Shown one piece after another: positions 25,845-35,228 of a stretch of 64,000 bases of DNA. Source of the stretch: Anaeromicropila populeti (GTDB taxonomy: Bacteria > Bacillota > Clostridia > Lachnospirales > Lachnospiraceae). The position numbers and the translations under genes were made by a program. The stretch is taken from positions 51,688 through 115,687 of the forward strand of contig NZ_FOYZ01000012.1 of NCBI RefSeq assembly GCF_900112775.1, read 5' to 3'. The notes under the pieces are model-generated. The model was not told where the DNA came from, ran no database searches, and worked only from the letters and a program-made list of their open reading frames with translations. Within the stretch, counting starts at the first letter, position 1. The number at the start of each line of letters is the position of its first letter.

Positions 25845-25960
25845 ATTTGACCTCCTTTCCTCTTCTTTTTTACTAGGCTGTTGCAATAACAATGTAAGTG
25901 TTTCTTTCATTATATGTAAAGCTTGTGTAAATTTTATGGTCAATATGTGTACAATCTGTG

Positions 25961-25998
25961 AAAAGAGCTGATTTTCTTTTTTGAAAATCAGCTCTTTT
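25961..25998. terminator. Terminator closing the 16-gene kinase/sheath-like cluster
   Basis: AAAAGAGCTGATTTTC (25961-25976) pairs perfectly with GAAAATCAGCTCTTTT (25983-25998), loop of six. It lies just after the last gene of the cluster and before the VTC promoter, so the two units are transcriptionally separate. Confidence 0.92.
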
Positions 25999-26009
25999 CA
26001 CCCTATTAT

Positions 26010-26789
26010 CTAATCAACCAGCATTCTCCTGGTATTCCCACGATGCATCCCTGGACTATCCTTTCCTAACTTGGCCATCTCCAATATTTTGGATAAATAA
26101 CTATGAATTTGTTTATTCGTTAATTTACCCTTTGCCACATTATCAACCCGCCGCTGAATATACTTTTCTATTAACGTACGGTTAACTGGCTGCTGCTGCA
26201 TGCACAACATAGAAAATGAAATATCAAAAGGATCTGATAAACGATATCCTAACATCTCTGTTGCAAACTGATATAAAACAACTGGTGATATTGTACTTTC
26301 ACCTATACAAGAATAATTCACATTAATTATATTAATCGTGTTATGCTGCGTTGTAAAATCCAAGAAATTTTGGTAATCTTGCCTTAATACTGCACCATCC
26401 TTCAAAATAAAACGGCACAGTTCCATTTCGTTTTTTTGATTTGGTTCTTCCCCGTTAATAATAATAGTAGATTCATTTCGAACCTCATAAATATCTTCAT
26501 AGGTATCACAAAAACAAATTTTAACAATTTGTTCCGTTCCAATCGCATACTCATCACAAGTCTTAATCCCACTCAGTCGATACAATACATTGTTATACTT
26601 TACGATTCCAGGAGCTATGCTAATACACTTTCCATCAGAAATGATAATATCAGCCCCACAAATAACACCATTGGAATGATGTTGAAACATAATATTGTTT
26701 AGTTCTCTAGGATAATCCTTAATATTTTCAAGCATTTCTGCTTTTAGTATCATATCTCTCGAAAACATAGGATAACTATCTTGAAACAT
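26010..26789 (-). CDS. Uncharacterised 259-aa cluster protein, baseplate/TssK-like candidate
   Basis: I recognise no family with certainty. The N-terminal 75 residues read as a helical lead (MFSRDMILKAEMLENIKDY) followed by short beta strands (NGVICGADIIISDGKCISIA, PGIVKYNNVLYRL), a pattern seen in phage baseplate and fibre-attachment proteins and loosely in TssK. The rest is mixed, with a helical C-terminal third (KYIQRRVDNVAKGKLTNKQ). The last residues, NTRRMLVD, match an NTRRMLID segment in the FHA protein at 34664-35185, including 15 identical bases, which suggests a shared recognition or phosphorylation site. It is the last gene of the cluster, 23 bp after the Hsp70-like gene. Confidence 0.5.
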   Translation of the reverse strand: MFQDSYPMFSRDMILKAEMLENIKDYPRELNNIMFQHHSNGVICGADIIISDGKCISIAPGIVKYNNVLYRLSGIKTCDEYAIGTEQIVKICFCDTYEDIYEVRNESTIIINGEEPNQKNEMELCRFILKDGAVLRQDYQNFLDFTTQHNTINIINVNYSCIGESTISPVVLYQFATEMLGYRLSDPFDISFSMLCMQQQPVNRTLIEKYIQRRVDNVAKGKLTNKQIHSYLSKILEMAKLGKDSPGMHRGNTRRMLVD

Positions 26790-26812
26790 CTTATTATTCC
26801 TCCAATATTTTA

Positions 26813-29548
26813 CTATCTGGTTCCGTCAAAGAAATCGACTTCCCAAATATCATTTTCAAAACCATAGAATTCTTCCCTGCCCAAATACAGCTGTGTTCCC
26901 TGCCTGGATATAGGAACAATAAAGAAGCCCCATTGGTCTTTGGCAGCAAAAATGAAAAACTTCACCTCTGTATCATTGATATTATCTGTATCATCCTGAA
27001 TAATATAGTCCGCATAATCTCTATATTTCTCCTGAATATCTTCATAGGTAACAGGTTCATAATCACGCTCATAGTTATTATAATTATAACGGAATTTTAG
27101 TTTTCCTGAACCATCCTTTAACAATAGCTCTAATTGACGAATCCCCCTATTACGAGAAAGAAAACCATATCGTTGTTCTTGATCCAGACTATAAATCAAT
27201 TGTTTTTCCTTATTCTCATGTGTAAATCCTGTTACAGAATATGGAATCATTGGCATACAGTACTGAAGATTTACATTGGTGTAACCAATTTTTCTGGCAT
27301 TAATATATTGAATTGCCCCCTTAACACAAGACAGCTTTAATTCCATAATACTGGCACTATCATTACTATGATGTTTAAATTCAATATTTTTTCCTGGAAT
27401 AAATTCCTTTAATGCTTCACGAAAAATATCAATTCTACAAGATTGTCCTGTAAGTTTGATAATGGAAAAATCACTGAGTATTCCTTCTTTATAAAAGTCA
27501 AAAAGAAATTTATTTACGATTTCATAAATATCTGCCTTTAGCAAAAGCTCAATTTCTTTTATATTAAATATAATATCTGGAAAGGTGTGATTATAGGTTA
27601 AACGTCCACCTTCATTTACTACCAGGTTCCATCTTTCAATTCTAGTTATTTTTAAGTCATCATCTTCCTGCTCATAATTTGATTGGAAACGGTTTCGAAT
27701 GACACCCTCACTCATATAAAACTGCTTTTTCATTTTATCAGCAATATCAAAGAGGAAATAGAAGTTATTTTTGACCATAAAATACTCGTCACGAGTTCTA
27801 TTTTCATAATTCTTAAACTTAGTTGGTATAATTTGTTCTGCTTCCTCATAAGCACGCTCTAATTTTTCATAAACAGCTTCTTTTCCAAACTCATCCACAT
27901 ATCTGAAAATATCTTCGGAAGCTACTGTAATTAATTCATCGATTTTAACTGGCTTTTGTTCTGTATAGTGAGTTGCAAAAATAATTTTTATATATTGCAT
28001 AATACGATACGTAATATTATTACCACCAAAATTAGTATCACCGTTTTCGTAGGTAGTTTCAATATTTACGTTATATGCTACAGAATCATTTTCAATGGAG
28101 AAGGTGCAGGAAGATAAATCCGTGGTACCACCGCCACAGTCAATGATTAAAGCTGACAAGCGTTCACCGTCATAATATTTATTTTTTTCAATTAGATTTG
28201 CAATTGTATTATATAAGACAGCTGTACCTTCATCCAGCATATGTTCTGTTTCCAGTTCATATTCAGGAAGTACTTCCCGAAACATTTGGGCAAATTGTCT
28301 CTTTTGCTTCACTGGACTGGTAATATGAAGTGTTTTAAATTTACACTTAAAACGCTGTTCCGCACATCTTATGACATATCTTAAATATTCACCAATAATA
28401 TCAGAACGCTTTACCATGGCGATGTTTCCCTGCTTATCTGTCACCTCTTGCAGAGCATCATAATTATTTATCCAACGTTTTATTTCAAAGAAAACACTAA
28501 AGGTTTCGTCATAATACTTTACTTTATTAGCCTTTTGCGCATCATATCCAAATTGAAAAACAATATTATTTTCATCACTACAATCCTGAATACTGACAAC
28601 GGTTGGCAGTAACGGACTCCAGATCTTTTCGTTTTTTGTATTGTCCAAAAAATTCACGATATTGATTTGATCTAATACAATTCCTCGATTTGAAATATCG
28701 TGATTATTATGACGGGATACATATCCGTAATCCAAATATGCACCAGCAGCTGTGTTAGATGTACCAAAATCAATGGAAAGAATGGCTTCAGTAATTTCAG
28801 CCTCCCGCACTTCAATATCAGCCAACGGAATTTTATAATAATTCAATGCAGCAATTCCCTGTTGCTCGATGTCATAATACGTATTATAGATATAATCTGA
28901 ATCCCGTTTTTCAAAATAAATCATAGAGTAGTGTCGGTGCTGTTGCATTCTCAATGGAATATCTGCACTTTTACAAAGATAAAAATGAGGTGGCTCATGT
29001 CCATCACTAACTAAATTAAAAATACCACATAGTTCATTGCCTTCACCAATTAGTAATACATTGGATTCGCCTAAACGATTTACAACAGCTTTGCTGATAT
29101 CATCCCGCTTCTGATGATCAATTTCAACCTGATACCGATCATATAAAGTAAGATCCAAATCATTGTAAACAATAAGCTTAGCTGGATTACGAATGGTTCC
29201 CTCATCCTTTAGCTGACCACCCAGTTTTCGTTTTAATAATTCTTCAATTCGTTCAAATCCGCCTTCTTTTGGTTTCGATATTAATAACGTTTCCTTTTCT
29301 CCACGATATCTAAGTATGGTTTCAATTAATTCATACCGATTCAAAGGATTGGTTATTCCCTTAATAATTTTTTCTTTATTACAAATTTCCCTTAATTGAT
29401 AGGTGGTCATTTCATCAAGTTCTTTTTCGCGATAAGTTGTACTATATTGCACTACTGGCTTTGAATCTAGATTTAATGAATATGACGGCTTTTTAGGCGG
29501 TTCCAAATTCAATTTAAAGCCTGGTTTTTTGCTGACTGGCACGCTCAT
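26813..29548 (-). CDS. Large Hsp70/actin-fold ATPase with SAP-like N-terminus
   Basis: A 911-aa protein. Residues 1-45 are proline- and lysine-rich; about 48-84 (TTYQLREICNKEKIIKGI..., ELIETILRYRG) look like a SAP helix-extension-helix; from 256 an Hsp70-type ATPase is clear, with phosphate-1 ILSIDFGTSNTAAGAYLD, phosphate-2 ALIIDCGGGTTDLSS (466-480) and an adenosine-type motif LTGQSCRIDIF (near 700). It lacks the standard DnaK substrate-binding domain and is longer than DnaK, resembling large bacterial Hsp70-like ATPases. With the DnaJ-domain gene at the other end of the cluster it may form a dedicated chaperone pair for assembly or disassembly of the structural proteins. AGGAGG is one base from the ATG; a GTG two codons later may be the true start. 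Confidence 0.8.
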   Translation of the reverse strand: MSVPVSKKPGFKLNLEPPKKPSYSLNLDSKPVVQYSTTYREKELDEMTTYQLREICNKEKIIKGITNPLNRYELIETILRYRGEKETLLISKPKEGGFERIEELLKRKLGGQLKDEGTIRNPAKLIVYNDLDLTLYDRYQVEIDHQKRDDISKAVVNRLGESNVLLIGEGNELCGIFNLVSDGHEPPHFYLCKSADIPLRMQQHRHYSMIYFEKRDSDYIYNTYYDIEQQGIAALNYYKIPLADIEVREAEITEAILSIDFGTSNTAAGAYLDYGYVSRHNNHDISNRGIVLDQINIVNFLDNTKNEKIWSPLLPTVVSIQDCSDENNIVFQFGYDAQKANKVKYYDETFSVFFEIKRWINNYDALQEVTDKQGNIAMVKRSDIIGEYLRYVIRCAEQRFKCKFKTLHITSPVKQKRQFAQMFREVLPEYELETEHMLDEGTAVLYNTIANLIEKNKYYDGERLSALIIDCGGGTTDLSSCTFSIENDSVAYNVNIETTYENGDTNFGGNNITYRIMQYIKIIFATHYTEQKPVKIDELITVASEDIFRYVDEFGKEAVYEKLERAYEEAEQIIPTKFKNYENRTRDEYFMVKNNFYFLFDIADKMKKQFYMSEGVIRNRFQSNYEQEDDDLKITRIERWNLVVNEGGRLTYNHTFPDIIFNIKEIELLLKADIYEIVNKFLFDFYKEGILSDFSIIKLTGQSCRIDIFREALKEFIPGKNIEFKHHSNDSASIMELKLSCVKGAIQYINARKIGYTNVNLQYCMPMIPYSVTGFTHENKEKQLIYSLDQEQRYGFLSRNRGIRQLELLLKDGSGKLKFRYNYNNYERDYEPVTYEDIQEKYRDYADYIIQDDTDNINDTEVKFFIFAAKDQWGFFIVPISRQGTQLYLGREEFYGFENDIWEVDFFDGTR

Positions 29549-29581
29549 TCCTCCTATTCAAATTGTATATTTAATAGAATC

Positions 29582-30280
29582 CTAATACAATACAATATGA
29601 TCCATTTTCATTGTAGCTTCTTTCCCAATAATTCCAAAGTGTTTATCCCAATATATTCTGCATAAATATCCAAGGGGTAAGAACATCTCCTTAATAAATT
29701 CCATCTTTTCAACATACTTAGTTATTTTTTTAACACCAGCATAAATTAATATTTCGGGCTTATCTATATTATTCACATATACATAGCTGTCCTGAAAAAC
29801 AAAATGAATAACCTTCTTCAGCATTAGAACAGGTGTATTCAGTTTATACAAGTCTATTAGCTTATTTGTAATGTATTCCTGCTCAAAGAGATTAAAATAG
29901 TTCCATCGTTCCTTCGCAATTTCTCCAAACACGCCTGATCTAATATCATGATCAATAAACCGCCTGTAAAATTCCTGCATATTTAATCCCATATTAATAT
30001 CCACAGTGGCAATCAGATGAATTATCCAATCAAACAATTCTCCACGGATTTTAACATCATCATAATTCTCAATATCAAACATTGTTTTGAAAATTTTATG
30101 AAAACGGTAATACGGATTTATTTCGATTTCTTTTTCCATATCAGCTTCAATTGGTATATTTAAATCGTCAAATGCCATTTCCATATAAGGTGAATAGCGC
30201 TTTGCAGGTGAAAAACGAAACTCATCAATGTCAATACCAGCCTGCCGGGCTTTTATGACTGTATCCCATAAATAATTCAT
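29582..30280 (-). CDS. Uncharacterised 232-aa cluster protein (possible baseplate component)
   Basis: No family is recognised. It is a soluble, mostly helical protein rich in aromatic residues in its first two thirds (MNYLWDTVIKARQAGIDIDE, WIIHLIATVDINMGLNMQEF), ending in short beta strands (PEILIYAGVKKI, FLPLGYLCRIYW). The closing pattern, a helix and then LPLGYLCRI, faintly recalls TssG/gpI-type wedge proteins of contractile systems, which end with a strand stating an upper size limit; this is a weak resemblance. Its place between the Hsp70-like gene and a 427-aa unknown gene, all with 25-38 bp gaps, argues for a joint function. Confidence 0.5.
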   Translation of the reverse strand: MNYLWDTVIKARQAGIDIDEFRFSPAKRYSPYMEMAFDDLNIPIEADMEKEIEINPYYRFHKIFKTMFDIENYDDVKIRGELFDWIIHLIATVDINMGLNMQEFYRRFIDHDIRSGVFGEIAKERWNYFNLFEQEYITNKLIDLYKLNTPVLMLKKVIHFVFQDSYVYVNNIDKPEILIYAGVKKITKYVEKMEFIKEMFLPLGYLCRIYWDKHFGIIGKEATMKMDHIVLY

Positions 30281-30305
30281 AATACCTCCACATTAAAATT
30301 GATTG

Positions 30306-31589
30306 CTATATTCTTAGTTTTCCTACGCACTTATACTCTGGGAAATATCGTTGCATTTCAGACATAATGAAACTTAAAATATCTCTGGTAAGGTAATTAT
30401 AATCGGTGGTGGTACATTCGACTAATAATATTTTTTTACTGGAGTCCTTACGTATATCCTCTTCAATAAATGGATTCATTGTGTAGGTTTCTTCTTCCAT
30501 ATCAATTAAATCTTCCAGTATTTCCACATTTGTTACTTTAAGCACAGAAGATGCATCATAAGCTAAGATTCTTCTGATTAATTCGGACTTAGTTCGTATA
30601 ATTTTCAATTCCTTCTGGGCATATCTTACCATAAAGGAACCATTTGTTCCATTTGACATAACAGGATATTTGTAATCATAAACAACCTCAGGGTCTTTAT
30701 CTTTAATATAATAAACTGGCCAATAATCAATATTGTCTAGATTCAAAATAATGGAAACCGATTCTGTATCCCGTATGCAATAACCATCGTATTTATTGTC
30801 TTCTCCAAACTGAACAACATAATTGTAGGCTGTATCTGGAACAGATAAGCTGATTTTATGTTGATAATGAATGTTATCTCGAACAGGAATTGGAAAATTC
30901 GTACTTTGTAGTTGTGTACTTTCTAAATTCCACAATGGTATTACATCGTAAAACCCATATGGTTCATAATCTTCAAGTGCAATCTTATACTTCTGAACAG
31001 TTTCATCCGCTGGAATATTACTACATTTTAATATAACCACATCTACAAACTTATAAATAAATGGTGCATTAATTGTATGCCATTCCAGGCCATTCGCTAT
31101 ATAGTCAAAATATAAGGAACGAATTTGTTCTAAATATTTGGTACACTTTTGTAAACGGAATTCTGCTTCATAGGTACCACTTTCTGTTGAAATGGTACCT
31201 TTAAAAATTCGTTTACTTTTTAGCAACTCACTTATTTTCAAGTAGTCGCACTGTAAAAAAATCTGGCCTAATGTACATTGTCCATTAATTTTAAGTTCTT
31301 CCAGCATATCCGTAGAAGATTTCACTGTACTTTTCTCATCTTCGGGATATACGGGATACATAAAACTATCAATTGGATCATACTCATCAATGTCACAAAT
31401 AGTCGTGAAAATGATATGATCAGAACTATCAGCATTGATTTGCTTAAACACCTGATTTACCAGATAATTATAAGAATTATCTGTGTAGTCAATTAATTCA
31501 GAAAAGGAATAATTTAAAATATCCTTTAATAAACGTCTTTCATCTAAATCTTGAATTTTATTAAGTTTATTCTTAATAACTTCTTTCAT
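30306..31589 (-). CDS. Uncharacterised 427-aa cluster protein (possible baseplate component)
   Basis: No family is recognised. The N-terminus is helical (about 1-55), the middle is rich in beta strands and aromatic residues (LEWHTINAPFIYKFVDVVIL, GFYDVIPLWNLES), and the C-terminus has a helix-strand unit (ILLVECTTTDYNYL, FIMSEMQRYFPEYKCVGK). There is no signal peptide or membrane helix, so it is cytosolic. In the operon it follows the pseudo-PP2C gene and precedes the 232-aa gene. If the cluster is a contractile machine, its size and position would fit a TssF/gpJ-like wedge subunit; that is speculation to be tested by structure prediction. Confidence 0.5.
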   Translation of the reverse strand: MKEVIKNKLNKIQDLDERRLLKDILNYSFSELIDYTDNSYNYLVNQVFKQINADSSDHIIFTTICDIDEYDPIDSFMYPVYPEDEKSTVKSSTDMLEELKINGQCTLGQIFLQCDYLKISELLKSKRIFKGTISTESGTYEAEFRLQKCTKYLEQIRSLYFDYIANGLEWHTINAPFIYKFVDVVILKCSNIPADETVQKYKIALEDYEPYGFYDVIPLWNLESTQLQSTNFPIPVRDNIHYQHKISLSVPDTAYNYVVQFGEDNKYDGYCIRDTESVSIILNLDNIDYWPVYYIKDKDPEVVYDYKYPVMSNGTNGSFMVRYAQKELKIIRTKSELIRRILAYDASSVLKVTNVEILEDLIDMEEETYTMNPFIEEDIRKDSSKKILLVECTTTDYNYLTRDILSFIMSEMQRYFPEYKCVGKLRI

Positions 31590-31627
31590 ACTATCCCTGC
31601 TCCATCGTTTTCTACTATTACAAATTG

Positions 31628-33775
31628 TTATTCATTTTCTTGTGTGTCAGCTTTGCTGCCAGATGTCTCTTTTTCCTCTTTTGCCGCTGCTTTTTCTTCC
31701 TCTTCTGCAATTAAATCATCCAGAGCTTTTTGAGCCTTTTTAATTTTTCCTTGTACAGCAACATCCTCCTGATCTAAAGCAGCTTCTTTATAATACTCAC
31801 TTGCCTTTTCATACCAGATTAATGCATTCTCATAGTCTTTCTCTGAAAGTGCATCATCCCCCTTTAACTCAGCGTCTTTTGCCGAAACAGTACTGAGTTT
31901 AATGTTAATAGCATCAATTTCTTCAGTCATATCATATTTTGTGTACGTTTTAAGTGCCTTTTGATATGTTGATTTTGCAGCAGCAAAGTCCTTTCCTTTT
32001 GCAAGAGAATCACCCTTTGTAACATTATTGTCTGCTTTATTCAAATCCTCTTTTTTATCACTTTCGATTTTTGACTGTTGGATTTCTTCATTTACTTTAT
32101 CCTTAGCAGATTGAACTTCATCCGCTTTTGCTGCATTTTCTGGTCCTGCACTTTCAAAATTCTTTTTAGCATTATCTAAGTTTCTCAATGCATCCGCCAG
32201 TTCACCTTCATCGTATTTTTCGTTTGCTTTATCCAGTAATGCCTGAGCCATAATTGCAAAGCGCTCATATTCAAAATTAGCAATAATATCTTTAATTTTA
32301 GCACAAAGTTCTTCCTCATCAACTAAGGACTCTTCTGTTAACAATAGTTTCAATTCAGAAAGTTTATTTGGGATAATCGTATCCTCCCAATTATAGGTAA
32401 CCATCGACCTTGCAGTTTCCACATATTCTGTATTATCCACTTTAATCTTAGCCAGTAGTGTTTCCATCTCATCAACGGTCTTCTTGGCATTAGCTTTTTC
32501 CTTCACACCTTGAAATTTTTCTTCATAGCTTGCAATTAAATCAAGATATATTGGCTCAATGGTATCTCCTAACGGTGATTCATCAAGTGCTTTGCAATTA
32601 ATTAAAGTTACATCTATGTTAGAAAGCTTCACATCATTGGCATAATTAATGCCTTTTGCAATATTTAGCAGCAATAAATATTTTTCATATAGTTTTACAT
32701 AATCAATTTCTTCCTCTAACTCTAAAGTTCTAATTTCATTCATATAAGAATATAGAGTGCAATAACTATTTGCCAAATATATTTTTTCGTTCTTTAAATC
32801 TTTTTTAGACGTAAATCCTAAATATGTATTAGAAACACGTTCAAAATTATCGGCAGCTTCAATATAATTATTGTTATTTACATTTGTAATTCCCGTGTCA
32901 ACCATTTCCCACATGTTTGAAATGGTATGCTGCTTTTTAAAATACTGAAAAGCGAAAATTCCACCTAAAACAGCAAGAATAAGAACGACCGGAATTAATA
33001 TAACCAGAATTTTTTTAATTATTTTTTTCCTTTTTGGATTCTGATAAACCTTATTCATATAGATACAGGCAATTGTATAATTTGAAATAAGCTTCATCCT
33101 CTGGCTTAAAATAATGTCTTCTATTCCAGTACATACATCTTCTGGTTCACTTGCTTCTTCGATGGCATCTAAAAGTTCTGGAACTCCTGTATTTTCCCAT
33201 ATTCCTCTAGTACATAGCGTAACGATATCCCCGTCCATCAGCTTCATTTTTTTTGAAATGAATGGTCTGAAATTTCCAGGCTGGCCTAAATAACAAAATA
33301 AGTTATGTCTTTCTTCATGCTCCTGAATTTTATCAAGTGATATTTCTCCATTATCAGCCATCGTTTGGCTTAATGATTGATCTGAACTTTGGTGGATAAT
33401 GCGGCCAGTCCTCCAATGATATAATCTTGCATTCCCAGATTGTATCCATCGAATTTTTTTATAATCAGTAACTAGAATTAGTATACTTGCCTCTAGACGA
33501 ATATCCTTTGTTTCCTTTAGCAATTCGTTATGAGCAGCATTGATATAACTTTTTAGGGCTCTCTTGCGAATGCTTTTCTTTTCATGAAAGGCAGCTATTA
33601 CTGCGGACACTGCCAGTTCTGCACTATCCCGTTTCCGATCATCATCAATTCCATCTGCAATTACATAACAAGCATAATCCTCTAATTCAACAAAAGCAAA
33701 GAAATCGGAATTCTTCAAATAACTCCCTGCCTCTGAAATGAACTTTGTTTTAAAAACTGAATTATCTTTTCTCAT
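31628..33775 (-). CDS. Membrane pseudo-PP2C protein with TPR/coiled-coil extracellular tail
   Basis: A 715-aa protein in three parts. Residues 1-235 have the PP2C fold outline (CYVIADGIDDD, ILVTDYKKIRWIQSGNARLY, GDIVTLCTRGIWEN), but the second metal motif SDG is replaced by TRG and the last DN motif by SN, so it is probably catalytically dead. One membrane helix follows (about 255-278, ILVILIPVVLILAVLGGIF), then some 430 residues of helical repeats with TPR-like and coiled-coil character, ending in a Glu/Lys/Ala-rich tail (about 675-715). It may act as a sensor or scaffold that binds phosphorylated partners. It lies directly downstream of an intact PP2C gene, from which it may derive by duplication. 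Confidence 0.8.
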   Translation of the reverse strand: MRKDNSVFKTKFISEAGSYLKNSDFFAFVELEDYACYVIADGIDDDRKRDSAELAVSAVIAAFHEKKSIRKRALKSYINAAHNELLKETKDIRLEASILILVTDYKKIRWIQSGNARLYHWRTGRIIHQSSDQSLSQTMADNGEISLDKIQEHEERHNLFCYLGQPGNFRPFISKKMKLMDGDIVTLCTRGIWENTGVPELLDAIEEASEPEDVCTGIEDIILSQRMKLISNYTIACIYMNKVYQNPKRKKIIKKILVILIPVVLILAVLGGIFAFQYFKKQHTISNMWEMVDTGITNVNNNNYIEAADNFERVSNTYLGFTSKKDLKNEKIYLANSYCTLYSYMNEIRTLELEEEIDYVKLYEKYLLLLNIAKGINYANDVKLSNIDVTLINCKALDESPLGDTIEPIYLDLIASYEEKFQGVKEKANAKKTVDEMETLLAKIKVDNTEYVETARSMVTYNWEDTIIPNKLSELKLLLTEESLVDEEELCAKIKDIIANFEYERFAIMAQALLDKANEKYDEGELADALRNLDNAKKNFESAGPENAAKADEVQSAKDKVNEEIQQSKIESDKKEDLNKADNNVTKGDSLAKGKDFAAAKSTYQKALKTYTKYDMTEEIDAINIKLSTVSAKDAELKGDDALSEKDYENALIWYEKASEYYKEAALDQEDVAVQGKIKKAQKALDDLIAEEEEKAAAKEEKETSGSKADTQENE

Positions 33776-33812
33776 TATAAATTTCCTCTCATCTATGTTT
33801 GTGAATCAGCGA

Positions 33813-34664
33813 TCAAATTTTATTGATACTCATAATGATGATTGTAGCATTATCCTTACTTTTCACATTTTTTCTCTTAATTGCATCTATAATATCCTCA
33901 GCAAGATCATTAGCACTTGCCTTTTTTCTTGAAAGGAGTGTTTCCAGTTCAATTTGATTTAATGTTTCTATTCCATCAGAATATAATAAAACCTTATCAC
34001 CTTTTTGTAAGGTAACTGGACGGGGCGAAACCTCTGCACCTTCAAATCCATCATACCCGACATAATTCATCAAGCGTCTGCTTTGTGGGTGATCCAGTGC
34101 ATCTTCACGGCTGATTTTTCCTGAAAAATACTGATCCTCTAGCCAGTTTTCTACATTTTGTTTTCTATTGATTGGGATAATACGTCCATCACGGAATAAT
34201 GCAATGATACTATCACCTACAGATACCCAGTACAAATCATTTTTAATTAATATTGTACCTACAACCGTTGTTCCACAAGGAATATCTTCAAACTTTTTTC
34301 TGATTTCATAATTTGCCGTTTTTGACGCATGCTGAAAATAGTAATTAATATTTCCAGTCACATCATTTTTTTTAAATTCTGATAGATACGTATCCACAGC
34401 AATTTTACTTGCAAGGTGTCCGTTCAAAAATCCTCCGATTCCATCCGCAACAATCGCCAACGTTCCATATGGCGAAACATAGGTCGCAAATGAATCGTCC
34501 TGCTTCTCTCTTGTTCCTATGTATTGAGCATTACCAAGGTCAATACCAGAACCTTTTGGTTTTTTCTTTATAAATCCTCCATTAATACGAAGAAAAAGAC
34601 TGAATGCTACTAGTGCAGCCAAAAATATAATAAGTATTGCAATAATCACTGTTTGACTTATCAT
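33813..34664 (-). CDS. Membrane-anchored PP2C family Ser/Thr phosphatase
   Basis: A 283-aa protein with an N-terminal membrane helix (about 5-27) and an intact PP2C domain. The metal-binding aspartates are in LAIVADGIGGF, VLLYSDGIE and KSKDNATIIIM. It should remove phosphate from threonines set by the kinase at 39269-40174; in type VI secretion the corresponding pair is PpkA/PppA with an FHA protein as target. It starts at the last base of the upstream FHA gene, indicating translational coupling. Confidence 0.9.
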   Translation of the reverse strand: MISQTVIIAILIIFLAALVAFSLFLRINGGFIKKKPKGSGIDLGNAQYIGTREKQDDSFATYVSPYGTLAIVADGIGGFLNGHLASKIAVDTYLSEFKKNDVTGNINYYFQHASKTANYEIRKKFEDIPCGTTVVGTILIKNDLYWVSVGDSIIALFRDGRIIPINRKQNVENWLEDQYFSGKISREDALDHPQSRRLMNYVGYDGFEGAEVSPRPVTLQKGDKVLLYSDGIETLNQIELETLLSRKKASANDLAEDIIDAIKRKNVKSKDNATIIIMSINKI

Positions 34665-35185
34665 TACTCTTCTTCACCACTCTCCCACTCAAAATGCTCC
34701 CCGCATAATGGTATATAAATAAACTTGCTGCTTCCCATCTCAACAATTGAAAATGCCTTTAATTCAACTGGTGTATACACCGCTTCATTGTTATGATACG
34801 CCAACCCAGAAGAATCTCCTGGCAACAGGTAAGACGTTCTGTTCTTCTTATCGTAAGATATGGCTGCATGGTTAATTCTTGAAATTGCATTATCACCAAC
34901 AATTTGAATGTGCATATTATCAGCACGTCCAATAAAATTTTTACCTGCCTTTATTTTGTAGTCCTTACCATATTGTGGACCTTCAATACAAACCAGCCAT
35001 CCTACAACTGGATCAAATTCTTGTCCTGCTGATGTCATAATTGGCATTGTTTTATCAGGATCGTCAATTAACATTCTCCTGGTATTTGTTGTTGCTTTTT
35101 CAAGTTCAGTATTACAATACGGACAAACGTCTCCATATTTTCTTGCACTAAACATATGTCCATTTTTGCAACGATTTAAGCCCAT
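34664..35185 (-). CDS. Zinc-ribbon FHA domain protein
   Basis: A 173-aa cytosolic protein. A zinc ribbon at the start (Cys6...CPYC) is followed by a linker with NTRRMLIDD and an FHA domain (about 62-165; FIGRADNMHIQI, ISRINHAAISY). FHA domains bind phosphothreonine peptides. The Ser-Arg and Asn-His pair needed for phosphate binding is present. The NTRRML segment recurs at the very end of the 259-aa protein encoded at 26010-26789, pointing to a common kinase or FHA target site. The gene overlaps the phosphatase gene by one base. Confidence 0.88.
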   Translation of the reverse strand: MGLNRCKNGHMFSARKYGDVCPYCNTELEKATTNTRRMLIDDPDKTMPIMTSAGQEFDPVVGWLVCIEGPQYGKDYKIKAGKNFIGRADNMHIQIVGDNAISRINHAAISYDKKNRTSYLLPGDSSGLAYHNNEAVYTPVELKAFSIVEMGSSKFIYIPLCGEHFEWESGEEE

Positions 35186-35228
35186 AACACATTCTCCTTT
35201 TTGTTCAATAGTAAGTAAACCAGTTATT

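Noticed and set aside
25845..25943. Longer N-terminus for the VTC-domain protein
   Set aside because: A TATAAT lies inside it and the GTG at 25844 has an ideal AAAGGAGGT, while the extra residues do not match the family.
31628..33775. Annotation as an active PP2C phosphatase
   Set aside because: Metal ligands of two motifs are replaced (TRG for SDG, SN for DN), so an active enzyme is unlikely.
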